From Xestospongia bergquistia (taxonomy: Eukaryota > Porifera > Demospongiae > Haplosclerida > Petrosiidae), in contig OZ014411.1 of NCBI GenBank assembly GCA_963965975.1, forward strand, positions 8,061,501 through 8,125,500: a stretch of DNA of 64,000 bases, read 5' to 3'. Positions 1 to 10,959 of the stretch are shown in pieces (the stretch's first letter is position 1; every line of letters starts with the position of its first letter). A model generated the notes under the pieces. It was not told the DNA's origin, searched no databases, and saw nothing but the letters and a program-made list of their open reading frames with translations. A program made the position numbers and the translations under genes.

Positions 1-817
1 TAGAGAGTATATATATATTCATTAGTCTCATACACAGATAGTATGGTTAGTAATGGCAAATAGCTGTGTGGTAGCAATGGCTAAAATTCTAAGATGTGAT
101 GAAGCAATGATCACATGACTACTATATAATTGGGACATGGTAGTTGAATTATTAATAATTTATTTCACAACAAAAAATCTTTTCTATAACTTATATAAAC
201 TAAACAAAAGGTAAATTATATTAAAGAGTTGTTTTATAATGCTCAAATCAACTCTATGCATACAAACTTTCTAATCGATTACAAGCACTGTTTAGGCTAT
301 ATAGCCTATCATGCTTAGTACTTGAATTAGATCTCTTCATCAGACTGAGTTCTTCTGAAAAATGTAACAGATCGATTCAATAATGTCAGTAAAAGTATAA
401 ACATGGCCTAGTTTGTCCATAGTAATTAAAATGACATTACTAAGTGCTTCCCATCACTTCCACAATATAGTATAGCATGTGTGCCCCATTGCTATATTGT
501 TATTAGTTTGATTGTTAATCTTTAGAGCATTCATTCTTTTTATCTAACTTCTCTTATACTTGTAGCTTGACCATATTATAAGTATGTGACTAATTGAGGT
601 AGTACAATTTTGATTAGTATTCTATAATGAAATGTCATTATGCCCCAAGATTTTAGTCACTGTTACCAGATGGTAGGTAGGCATTCCATCTAGGTACAAG
701 ACTACATAGTTTAGAGACAGATAATTGCTAAGCAGGCAAGACATTACAATAAGAACTTATCGTGTGTTAATTATTATATGAACAAATATGATTAGAAGTG
801 AGACAGAAAATACTTAC
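1..817. other. Left-edge non-coding sequence
   Basis: AT-rich sequence with no recognisable coding. The part from about 740 to 817 resembles the start of the short intron 1 of the gene at 3611-5743; the resemblance stops around position 700. The exon 2 expected within about 200 bp of exon 1 in this subfamily is not present. Confidence 0.6.
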
Positions 818-1156
818 CTGATCTCTTTCTAGAAGCATCTTGATTCTTTCAAAGTAAATGTAGTTTGGTAATTGACTAGGACGTACTTTACAGTAGGTAT
901 CTTGAGCCTTAAATCCAAAATCTTCTACTACACACTTGTTGCCATCCACCTTCTTTAATAAGATAGCATTCGGTACTCTTTCAAATGTACTATTGAGTTT
1001 AAAGGTGTTCACTTTGTCATAACCACGAGTGGCGTACGCTAAAGAGACGAAAGTTGTGCCAAAGTCAATTGCCGCAATGTTTTGTCTAGGTAATAAGTCT
1101 TGCTCTTCAGAACGTTTCTCTTTTCTTGCTCTGAACAAAGGTTCCATATCCGCCAT
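818..1156 (-). pseudogene. Orphan exon 1 of an HSPA12-like gene
   Basis: Open exon 1 of 113 codons. It starts at the ATG at 1156 (MADMEPLFRARK) and ends in ERDQ at 818, followed by a good GTAAGT donor. It carries the phosphate-1 motif AIDFGTTFVSLAY and the exon-end motif YFERIKMLLERD. The reading frame is undamaged and looks recent. No exon 2 or exon 3 follows in the 817 bases to the left, whereas the closest relatives have exon 2 about 200 bp away. It is therefore probably an orphan exon left by unequal recombination. An unusually long intron with the remaining exons outside the window cannot be excluded. An in-frame GTG at 1222 is not a likely start in a eukaryote. Confidence 0.75.
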
Positions 1157-1924
1157 GTCAACTTCCAGTAAACCCCTCCTCTTGTCAGGAGGGATTGCTA
1201 TGGTCAGCAATGCATTAGGCACTTATAAACTGTGTAACCTCTAGCAATAGAAACGTCAAATTTTCACGTCAGAATTTACCTTTTATTCCTACAAATAGCC
1301 ATATACTTACCTCACATTAATCCAGGAGGCCGAAGTTCATTACAATAGAAATGCGTATATAAGCCTTGTTTTCAGTGAACACATTATGTCACAGGATAAA
1401 AGTAGCTTACTACCATGTTTGGACATTTTACTTCTATGTCTAGAAAGTGGGTCAGTAAGAAATTAGATTTGTTGAAAATCTAGTACCAATTTATATATAT
1501 ATTTGGATTTTTCATAGAGTATCAGTGTTCTATCTTCCTTTCTTTTACCACTGAGTTATTATCCAAGCAATAAAAACATGTCTATATGTAGTGGCCTTAA
1601 AGATAATGGATATGGATATGTTTTCCTAAAATCAGCCATATCTTGCCCTACCTTTACTGATATTGAAAACATTTTAATTAGTTTGTGTTTCCTTACACTG
1701 TCATCATTTATTTTCTCTTACAGTGTGTATAGTGTATATAATGGTTAGAGTTTGATTTGTATTAGGTACGTATTTGTGCTTTTTAACAGTTTGTCAGTTT
1801 ATGTATAAGAGATGTACATGCATGATTAGCTAAATGAATAGCCTTTGAAATTAATGATTTTTACATCACCATTGTACTATAGCACAGATAAAAGTTAATT
1901 GAATTAAATGGACATAAGTGAGTT
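1157..1924. other. Intergenic spacer
   Basis: No coding seen. The part from about 1660 to 1920 is related to sequence lying 3' of the genes at 7264, 15522 and 23792 (around 7040-7260, 15260-15520 and 23000-23790), so it is the 3' flank of the decayed copy that follows. Confidence 0.5.
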
Positions 1925-2330
1925 ATTGAATTTCTTATTGGTGAACAAATTACAAACAGTTTTTATCAGTTATAAAATATTTTGCTTTAGTTTGAATTTC
2001 AGTACAACTGAAGTCCATAAAAATGTAAATTAAAATATTCCTTTCTTAGTCTACTTTCAGGATTTGGCACATCTATATCTAACTGTCCAATCTTTTGCAA
2101 TATTGATCTTCCATTTTTGTCCACCACATACTGCATGGACTCCAGCTAATAAAGATTAATACTATATAATGTTTAAATTTGTCTTCTTCCTTATTTGGAA
2201 GAAATGGTATTGTGTAAAATTGTTGGCTATAACAAACTAACCTGTTAGAAGAAAGACACATACTACATTCCTACATTTGTATATTTGTTCAACATTGTAA
2301 AATTATAATGTATAATAATCATATCTTTTC
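1925..2330 (-). pseudogene. HSPA12-like exon 3 C-terminal relic
   Basis: Decayed minus-strand piece of the 3' part of exon 3. It matches the gene at 7264-8580 from the stop-codon region (TTTCTTATTGGTGAAC-like end) through the IGQLDIDVPNP-like stretch to the CRNILCVF-like stretch. It has many substitutions, internal stops and a lost segment. The subfamily is that of the 7.3/15.5/23.8 kb genes. It ends against an opposite-strand relic beginning near 2345. Confidence 0.7.
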
Positions 2331-2344
2331 TGTCTGCCTTATTC

Positions 2345-3110
2345 TCCACTATACTGAAGACAGAATAAGAGGTGATGTTGCATGAAAGGTTTCCAGGAGT
2401 ACAGTATGATGATGATGCCTTGTACATTAGATATGATGTAGTTGTAGAAATCTTTGAGCCAGCTTTAGAAGGTATTACCAGATGTACACTAGCAGCTTTG
2501 AATGATGTCGGTGGTATCATTGACACTGTATATTTAATAGGTGGTTTTGGTGGTTCCAAGTATGTTCATTCCAAGCTAACTAATTCTATTAATACTTGGT
2601 TTGTTGGTCAAAAATATTGCATTGGATCTGGTGCTGTGACATTAGAGGCAAAATCCCAATGTGGTGTTACCATGTAAAACTGGTGCTACAATGGGATGTT
2701 TATGTTTTTGTCATTTGAAGACCATAAACATTCCATTTTATAAAGTCCTCAATGTTGACAATCTCCTCTATTATTTGAGAGATGTTTATAAAGTGTTTCT
2801 TCAGAAAGGCGAAAGGTGAAATGTGAAAGTCTTCTTAAACAATCACAAACAGATATAGAAATTGTTATATATACCATACTTGAAATTGGTGTCAAATACA
2901 TTAATGACAAGAAGATAGATTTACTGTTCATCAAGTTGGACGACTTGTCATAGATATACCAAATCCAGGTAATTTGACAACTCAACAATGTTTGGTTGAT
3001 GTAACTATGGACTTTAGTGGTACAGAAATACAAGCTAAAGCTAAATATCTTATTACTGGAGAAGAAGTCGAGACTGCATGTTTGTGACTTTTTATCATCT
3101 TGTAAAGATT
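2345..3110 (+). pseudogene. HSPA12-like exon 3 relic on the opposite strand
   Basis: Plus-strand relic inside the minus-strand half. One open stretch (2372-2677) reads through YDDDALYIRY, FEPALEGITRCTLAAL and YLIGGFGGSKYVHSKL, the adenosine-motif region. After a break, about 2740-3100 encodes a degraded tail including VDVTMDFSGTEIQAKAKY and a GEEVETAC-like end. The YVHSKL spelling resembles the divergent plus-strand gene at 38452 (CRYVHGKI) more than its minus-strand neighbours (CQYIYKKL). Frameshifts and stops make it non-functional. Confidence 0.8.
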
Positions 3111-3610
3111 ATTAGTATTAAATGATACTTTGTTTTAATTTTGTCATTTTACTGTTTAGGTATTTCCAACAGTTAATTAATTATAATAGAATTTAAAATT
3201 TTAACTAACAATTTCTAAATGATAACAATTAATAAAACATTATAGTTTATTTATTGCTGCATATCTATACTATAAGTAATAAGTATAGCTGAGAATCACA
3301 GTCTATTTTTCTTCACTTATTTTATTTTATTTTTTATTTTACTTTTTATTTCACGTATTTTTATGATAGTCTGTATTTAATTGCATTTCACTAATAATTC
3401 TATTATGGATTGACACACATCCATGTCTTATATATAATATTATCAAACTATACCTATAATGTCTATCTATAAATAAAGGCTAGTTTAAAGTATTTAGTTC
3501 TAGCTGTTTTAATCATAATAAATTCTAACTATACAATGTTCAAAGTAAGACACAATAATATTGGATTATTACAACATTGAATATTTGATTGTTCTAAAAA
3601 TTTGTAATTC
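3111..3610. other. Spacer between convergent HSPA12-like copies
   Basis: About 500 bp of very AT-rich sequence between the 3' ends of two convergent copies. A T-rich low-complexity stretch lies near 3300-3360. No gene or clear repeat seen. Confidence 0.5.
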
Positions 3611-5743
3611 TTAAATTTCTTGATTAGAAAGAAAATCACAGACAGTCTTCACTTCCTCACCAGTGACACGATACTTAGCTTTAGCTTGAATTTCTGTCCC
3701 ACTGAAGTCCATAAAAATGTCAACACGACGCTCACTCACAGGTAAATTTTCTGGATTTGGGATATTAATATTTAACTCTCCAATCTTCCTAACATTCATT
3801 TTCCCTTGTTTGTCTTCAGTGTATTGAACTCCAAGTTCTGGTGTAGTATAGATGGTTAGTGTCATACTAGTATCTTTTTTGAATCGTGGAGCTACAAATG
3901 TAGTATACACTTCATCATTTTGTGCCAATTCTCCCTTCTGTAAAAACACACTGAAAACATGGTCACAGTAGTACCCACGGTCATCTATGAAGGTACGATA
4001 ATGGACATCATGTTTATCTTCTTTAAAAGGTATTGATACTTCAATCCCATATGTAGCATCTGATTTACGAGATTGAATAATTGATGGGTTTTTCCTCCAC
4101 ATCACTGCTCCAGTAGCAATTGCAAGGTGAGCATGTTCAGGACAAACAATGTTACGGTAAATTCTTCCATTATATTTACGAATGGATTCTTCAAGTTTTT
4201 TGTAAATATATTGACATCCTCCAAATCCACCAACAAGATATATTGTGTCCACTCTAGACTTCAGTTCTTCAAGTGATGCTACAGTACACTGTACAATACC
4301 ATCGATAGTAGGTTGAAAAAGTTTTGTTTCAACAACACCATATTTAATATATAATGTATCATCCTCATATTCAATACCTTCCATTTGTTCGATACGTCTT
4401 TCTATTTTATCTCCATAATACTCAACAAAAGGACTGGGTAAATTGACTGTCAGCTCATCAGAAGCAATTGCTCTAGCTTTGTATGTGTTACCAAATTTCT
4501 TTTTCTCTTCTTCAAACTCATTATAAAGGAATTTATTAAGTATAGCAGCATTAACAGCCTTATGACGAATAAAGCCATCAAATTCCCGATCACCAACAAT
4601 ATCTTCAAGCAATTCAGAGAATGCTTTGTTAACTGTTGTTCCACCCCAGGCATTACCTGTTGGTGTCAGGACAACACTGACTTTATTAGCAGCTTCATTG
4701 TAATCTTGTACTGTGACATCTACAGTACCACCTCCAATGTCTACAACCATGTAACGTTTAGGTGGAGATACTGACACAACATTCTTAGTGTAGTTTTGAG
4801 CATATAAAGCAGCTACTTCAGGTTCTAATGCTAAAGTTAACTTTTCAGGATTATCTTCAGGTGGCTTTGGTAGTCCTCGTCCAACGGGAGTGAATCTAGT
4901 GAGACCTTCTTTGTCAGATGTCAGACCAGCCTAAACAATGAAACAAGTATAATTGTATCTCAACTTAAAAGGAAATACCATGTAAGCAGCTTCTCTCATC
5001 ATTCTCTTTGCTCTAGCTTTCCAAATAGCTGGTACAGTAATGACCCAGTCAAAGTGTGTAGATTTCATCTGACGGACTCCATCACTCAGACGTGCCAGCA
5101 ACAAGTCTTTAAGATGTTTGAGTATAAAGGCAATTACTTCAACTAGAAAGTAATTATTACCACCAAATGATTTGATAGTTGTGGTACGATCTACAGACTT
5201 TACAAAAAATGAACTTCAAAAATGTGTGCACAATTAACATTGGCAGTAACTGTATGTCATTGTCTCTTATAACACATTATAATTACTGACAGACAAGAAG
5301 CGTTTACTATAAGAATTCTTATCTTGTGTTAATTACATTTATTGCTGACTTAATAAACTGTATATAAACAAGTATGATTGGTATGTGAGAGGGAAAGTAC
5401 TTACCTCATCTCTCTCTAGAAGCATCTTGATTCTTTCAAAGTAAATGTAGTTTGGTAATTGACTAGGACGTACTTTACAGTAGGTGTCTTGAGCCTTAAA
5501 TCCAAAATCTTCCACTACACACTTGTTGCCATCCACCTTCTTTAATAAGATAGCATTTGGTACTCTTTCGAATGTACTGTTGAGTTTGAACGTATTCACT
5601 TTGTCATAACCATGAGTAGCGTACGCTAAAGAGACGAAAGTTGTTCCAAAATCAATAGCTGCGACATGTTGTCTAGGTAACAAGTTTTGATCTTCTGAAC
5701 GTTTCTGTTTGTCTGCTCTTTTCAGAGGTTCTATAGTCACCAT
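3611..5743 (-). CDS. HSPA12-like Hsp70-family ATPase, intact, 3 exons
   Basis: Spliced gene for 625 residues: exon 1 5743-5405 (113 codons), exon 2 5197-4979 (73), exon 3 4930-3611 (439 plus stop). Introns are 207 and 48 bp, both phase 0 (donors GTAAGT and GTATTT, acceptors AG). The start is the ATG giving MVTIEPLKRADKQK. Motifs are DFGTTFVSLAY (phosphate 1) near residue 30, WVITVPAIWKARAKRMMREA closing exon 2, VVDIGGGTVDVTVQ (phosphate 2) near 250, and YLVGGFGGCQYIYKKL (adenosine) near 418. The C-terminus reads MDFSGTEIQAKAKYRVTGEE, then ends SNQEI. Order and spelling match the HSPA12 branch of Hsp70: an actin-fold ATPase without a canonical substrate-binding domain, presumably cytosolic. 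Client and role are unknown. It belongs with the gene at 29888 (GYYCD, TPELGVQY). All landmark motifs are present, so it is likely functional. Confidence 0.9.
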
Positions 5744-6086
5744 ATCAAGCGCCTCTTGTAGCCACTCCTCTTTTCAAATGAATAGTAATTAACCTCGCTT
5801 TGCGTGGGCGCATAGCGAGGGTTTGTCAGTGTGGCACTGGTAGCCACCAAACTATAGTGGACGGTAGCGAAAATTTCTGTACTTCTTAAGAATACTGCCA
5901 AAAGGAGCGTCAAACGAACAATATAGCTTTAAAAGTCTGAAAAACCTTTGAAAAAAGCACAGCTTTCAGTGAAGACTCGAGAATTCAAAAAACCTCCTGC
6001 ATACAGCTTATGACATTTTCCAACTTTTCAAAGTGATAATTTTTGCAAAAATACTTATTTGGAAAAGTTATGACTTTTGGTAGTTA

Positions 6087-6400
6087 TCTTTGTCGATACA
6101 TTGAGCGCGAACTAAAAATACTAGCACCATAGCTGTCATTGGAGAATCACTAACTTTTACTAAGAATTTGGAAAGTATTGGACCTTTTGTCAATTAGAGT
6201 CTAAAGTACCCAGTAGATGCACTAAAGCTTTTCGCCTTTGATTGAAGAGAAATGGTGAATCATCAATAATCATCTTGCGCATCACCTGAGATATCTCTTG
6301 TCTGTATTCTGTGGTATAGAGGAGGCTAAAAAGAATAAAGTCTCTGGGTAAGACCGCAGCGAGGTTAAGTACTTTAGTGCATTTCATTTAATGTGTAATG
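6087..6400. repeat. Dispersed repeat, copy 1
   Basis: Begins with TCTTTGTCGATACATTGAGC and is nearly identical at its start to 36768-37050. Both copies contain a stretch on mixed AT/GC background ending near GTGCATTTCATTT. No recognised coding. The sharp common left boundary suggests a transposable element fragment of unknown class. Confidence 0.65.
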
Positions 6401-6490
6401 ATCACAGTTTGATTAGCCACCATATGTCAGGGTCCTCCTGTGGTCCTTTTTTGAGTTTCATATTTATAGAATCATTAGTTCAAATAAGTC

Positions 6491-6625
6491 ACCTGGTGCT
6501 TGTTGATACCGGTAACAGAGAACATGTAAAGCAGAGACATGTACGATGTATAGTCATTTGGTGCTTCTTACATTTGTAAGACAGAACATGTAAAGCAGGA
6601 ACATTTACGATACCTGGTGCAGGGA
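6491..6625. repeat. Imperfect 64-bp tandem repeat
   Basis: Two adjacent copies with a partial third. The marker AACATGTAAAGCAG starts at 6521 and recurs at 6585, and a CTGGTGCT-like marker recurs at about 6492, 6556 and 6620. No coding role seen. Confidence 0.7.
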
Positions 6626-6759
6626 AGGCCTTAAATTGGTCGAATTTATACTGAATAATAATCCCAAAAAAGTGATAACAACCTTATTCTATATGAATAT
6701 TCAATGTTTATGGTAATTAATTCCATATTCTAGTTATTCTTACAAAATAGAAGTTTTAA

Positions 6760-6960
6760 AACCAGGAGGGTTTCCAAATAAGTGAACATTGTATCCATTG
6801 AAAGTCACTTGATGCATTCTCAACAAATTTCCATTAATACCATATGACAAAAGCTAACAGTTTATTGTGACCTATAGTGTCAAATACTTTCCTTAGATCA
6901 AAAACAAGTACATCTATGGAGAACTTAGACATGCTTATGCGCCATGCATGTGTGCCTAAC
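6760..6960 (-). mobile_element. LINE reverse transcriptase relic
   Basis: On the minus strand, about 6930-6855 reads SIDVLVFDLRKVFDTIGHNK. This is the hallmark VFLDLRKAFDTVDH region of non-LTR reverse transcriptases; a YGINGNLL-like stretch and a degraded continuation follow. No other domain is nearby. It is related to the fragments at 14200 and 21710. Confidence 0.7.
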
Positions 6961-7263
6961 TTATTTGAACCTAAAACCTACCTATTTGGATTTTACTCCA
7001 CACAGTATCCTTAAATGTGACAACATCCAGATGAATGTACCTGTACAGGTGTTAAGTAATGTACATATCACTGCACTGGTAATTTCTTGATTAGTATATG
7101 TACACTTCATCAGTTTGTCAGTTTATGTATAAGAGATGTACATGTAATAATAAAATAGTTACTAATACTCTTAGAATTGATGACTTTAACAATGCCATTA
7201 TTATAATTTTAATAAATAAGTCACACATAAAAATTAATTGAATCATATGTATATAGTGAGTCA

Positions 7264-10200
7264 TTAAATTTCTTGATTAGTGAGTAAATCACAAACAGTT
7301 TTCACTTCTTCATTAGTTATACGATACTTTGCTTTAGCTTGAATTTCTGTACCACTAAAGTCCATAAAAACATCAACTAAACGTTCATTTCTTGGTTTGT
7401 TGTCAGGATTTGGCACATCTATGTCTAGCTGTCCAATCTTTCGTACTGTTGATCTTCCTTTTTTGTCTTTTACATACTGGACTCCAGCTTGTGAAGATGA
7501 ATATATTGATATTTTCAGTTTGTCCCCACATTCACTATTAGGAAGAAATGATTTTGTGTAAATTTCATCAGCTATAGCAAATTCTCCTTTTTGAAGAAAT
7601 ACACATAATATATTCCTACATTTGTATATTTGTTGTTCGGCATCATAAAAGCGATGATGTATATCATGTTTGTGTTCATCAAAATCTTGCCAAATCCCAA
7701 TTCCATATGTAGCATCTGATTTGCGAGAGTGAATGATTTCTGGATTCCTACGCCACATTACGGCTCCAGTAGCAATTGCAAGATGAGAATGTTCAGGACA
7801 AATAATGTTACGATGAATCTTTCTGTTATGTCTATGAATGGAGTCTTCAAGTTTCTTGTAAATATATTGACATCCTCCAAATCCACCAACGGGATAAATT
7901 GTGCCCACCTTAGAGTTAAGCTCTTCTAGTGAATCGATAGTGCATTGTACAATACCATCAATAGTAGGTTGGAAAAGTCTTGTTTCAACAACACCATATT
8001 TAATATATAAGGTATCATCATCATATTCAATACCTTCCATTTGTTCGACACAACTTTCTAACTCATCACGATAAAACTCCACAAAAGGACTTGGTAAATT
8101 GACTGTTAGTTCATCGAAGGCAGTTGCTGTAGCTTTATACGTGTTACCAAATTTCTTTTTCTCTTCTTCAAACTCATTATAAAGTAATTTATTAAGTATA
8201 GCAACATTAGTAGCCTTATGACGAATAAACCCTGCAAATTCTGGGTCATCAACAATATCTTCAAGTAATTCAGAGAATGCTTTGTTAACTGTTGTTCCGC
8301 CCCAGGCATTACCTGTTGGTGTCAGTACTACACTGACTTTATCAGCTGTCTCATCTTGTACTGTGATATCTACAGTACCACCTCCAATATCTATAACCAT
8401 ATAACGTTTAGGTGGAGGTACTGACACAACAGTCTTAGTGTAGTTTTGAGCATATAAAGCAGCTACTTCAGGTTCTAATGCTAAAGTTAAATTTTCAGGA
8501 TTATCTTCAGGTGGCCTTGGTAGTCCTCTACCAACAGGAGTGAAGCTAGTGATGCCTGGTTTATCAGATGTTAAACCTGCCTATAAATAAATGAAACAAA
8601 TGAAGCAATACTAACAAGACAATGAAAACAAAATATACCATGTAAGCAGCTTCTCTCATCATTCTCTTTGCTCTAGCTTTCCAAATAGCTGGTACAGTAA
8701 TGACCCAGTCAAAGTGTGTAGATTTCATCTGACGCACACCATCACTCAGACGTGCCAGCAACAAGTCTTTAAGATGTTTGAGTATAAAGGCAATTACTTC
8801 AACTAGAAAGTAATCACTACCACCAAATGACTTGATAGTTGTAGTACGATCTACAGCCTTAAGAAGAGTTGTTAAAGAGATCATATTAAATTATTGAAAT
8901 ACATTTAATATTGATTGTGTTGCATTCAGTTAAATTTTTTATATATTCAATTTAATTGTGGAATGTGTTTGTAATCATGATTTCAAATGTTATTGTGAGC
9001 ATTAATTGATTACAGTAAAATATATATGACATGATTTGCAAAAAGGGATCACTTCTGTCAAAACATTTTGTGAACTGATTTGTGAACAAACCACTGTTAA
9101 AACATCTCAAACATCTCAGTTTTGTAACAGTTGTTATATATGCATAACTATTCTATATGTATGGAAAACTGTTTTTTTGATATGTTTTAACAGTGTTTTT
9201 TTCACAATTCAGGTCAACAATGTTTTGACAGAGGTAATGTCTTCTTGCAAATCAGGTCACACATCATTATCTGGATTAATTGTAGTAATTATAGACATAC
9301 AATGTAAGTAAATATATACAGTAACTTGACATCTTCTCATATGTAATTATTGTAACAGCTTATTTGTTATGTTCATTTATATGAGTAACAGTGAGAGCCA
9401 ATCATTACTAGTAGTTGTAATGTTATGATGAGAACAATGTAACACTGTTATGTTTGCTTACTCCCACATTGTATGAGTGAGTTGAATAAAGTCATATATA
9501 TTGTTATATGGTCCATATTATATTTCCATTAGCAATACAAGCCTCATAAATTTTATTACATATTGTATCAATGAGGGTGTGTACAAATATTAATATGGTT
9601 GTTTTTATCATAACTTAAGAGATTCACTATAATATATTAATATATATTTGTATACTACATAGTCCATAATGATTATAGTTTAATATTTTACTGCCAAGCA
9701 TGCATGCTTTGCTATGAAAGCTAAATTGGACAGTCTGAACCTCTAGCCACATACTTAAATATGTAATATTTGTTTAATGATAGGGATCAGTATTAAAATA
9801 TGCTGATCTGGGACTGTTCCACTGGGTTTCCATACTTTGTGTCCAACTAGTCCAGAAAAACAACAACAATATGTCATTTTAGGTCATGTAAAATAAAAGG
9901 AATGTATTAGTGTAAGCCCTAAAAACTTGTTTGATATATAATACAATACATAAATATCACTACTATAAAAAGCTTGACTAACTCTAAATTAGTGGCATAA
10001 ATTTAATTGGTATGCTTTAAACTTGCTTGATATGATACTATATCACTAATATAAAAGGCTTGACTAACTCTAAATTAGTGGCATAAATTTAATTGGTATA
10101 TACTAACCTCATCTCTCTCTAAAAGCATCTTGATTCTTTCAAAGTAAATGTAGCTTGGTAATTGACGAGGACGTACTTTACAGTAGGTGTCTTGAGCCTT

Positions 10201-10449
10201 AAATCCAAAATCTTCCACTACACACTTGTTACCATCTAATAAGATAGCATTTGGTACTCTTTCAAATGTACTGTTGAGTTTAAAGGTGTTCACTTTGTCA
10301 TCACCACGAGTTGTATAGGCCAAAGAAACAAATGTTGTCCCAAAATCAATCGCAGCAACAGTCTGCTGCGCATGTGGTAACCAACTCACATCTGCTTCTG
10401 TTCTTTTCTGTTTTAAGGCTCTGCTAAGAGGCTCTGCTGCTGATGCCAT
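7264..10449 (-). CDS. HSPA12-like Hsp70-family ATPase, intact, 3 exons
   Basis: Codes for 625 residues: exon 1 10449-10108 (114 codons), exon 2 8857-8639 (73), exon 3 8580-7264 (438 plus stop). Intron 1 is 1250 bp and intron 2 is 58 bp, both phase 0. The start is the ATG giving MASAAEPLSRALKQK. The phosphate-1 motif DFGTTFVSLAY, the exon 2 WVITVPAIWK block and VIDIGGGTVDITVQ are intact. Two oddities set it apart from its twin at 15522: a 9-bp in-frame deletion in exon 1 (KKV lost, giving NAILLDGNK), and GTIYPVGGFGG where paralogues have DTIYLVGGFGG, so a proline sits next to the adenosine motif. The reading frame is open. The proline may weaken nucleotide binding, and the copy could be at an early stage of decay. 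Member of the HSPA12 branch; client unknown. Confidence 0.87.
9350..9600. repeat. Conserved intron-1 block shared by three paralogues
   Basis: Part of intron 1 of the gene at 7264-10449. It is nearly identical to about 17720-17970 in the gene at 15522-18727 and recognisable at about 26360-26600 in the gene at 23792-28326. This shows that these three genes duplicated together with their long intron 1. No coding or structured RNA recognised. Confidence 0.75.
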
Positions 10450-10959
10450 ATTGTTGGGCGTGAGCAAAGGCGTAGACACATTCCTACTCAAGAGGGAGGG
10501 TCTTGCTATACGAGACTGTCCTCTTTAACATTTCTGTTTTGGAATTATAGTAAGACTTAATTCAATATTAATAGTAAATTCTAAATAAGAAAACAAAATT
10601 TGCTACTTTTAGTTAATGAATGCAACATTTGTAAAATGACGACTTGTGTATGTTCATTGAAAGTATAAGACTGCTAATTATAATTAAATTAAACACTGTA
10701 AAATTGATTAGTTGATTTTACCAATATATGGTTTTACATGTTGCATGTAGCAAACTGTTTGCAAAATGTTAGAAATAATTATGATTTTTTAAAGAAAGAA
10801 AAACATTTTCATGTAATGAACAATGATTTCCCATAGGGCAATAGTTATGTCTCTTTCTTAATTTCAGTTTGTATCGTGGAACTTTTCATGTATTGGTTAA
10901 ATTAACTAATGAGTTTTTACAATGAATCTTTATCAATTTTATTAAACTTGATTACAAAC

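Larger units (their letters stand above)
5744..7263. other. Repeat-rich intergenic region
   Basis: Upstream of the minus-strand gene starting at 5743. It holds a less AT-rich stretch (about 5800-6080), a repeat at about 6087-6400 shared with 36768-37050, an imperfect 64-bp tandem repeat (6491-6625), a LINE reverse transcriptase relic (about 6760-6960), and the 3' flank of the next gene from about 7040. No intact gene seen. Confidence 0.6.

Noticed and set aside
4562..4774. Recurrent 60-70 codon plus-strand open frame antisense to exon 3 (also at 16476, 20031, 24746, 30842)
   Set aside because: It is the shadow of the conserved HSPA12-like sequence on the other strand and recurs only because the sense gene recurs. 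It has no start context or domain.
6391..6579. 62-codon open frame over the 64-bp tandem repeat
   Set aside because: Repeat-derived, low support, no domain.
8106..8309. 67-codon alternate-frame stretch with LLMLLYLINYFIM in several exon 3 copies
   Set aside because: Another reading frame of the same conserved exon; conserved only through the sense frame.
10450..10491. Upstream extension of exon 1 (SRNVSTPLLTPNN) in the 7264, 15522 and 23792 genes
   Set aside because: It would need a TTG start. The first in-frame ATG gives MASA.EPL in all three copies.
10450..10560. Heat-shock elements upstream of the 7264-10449 gene
   Set aside because: I saw no array of alternating GAA/TTC pentamers. Single matches are expected by chance in this base composition.
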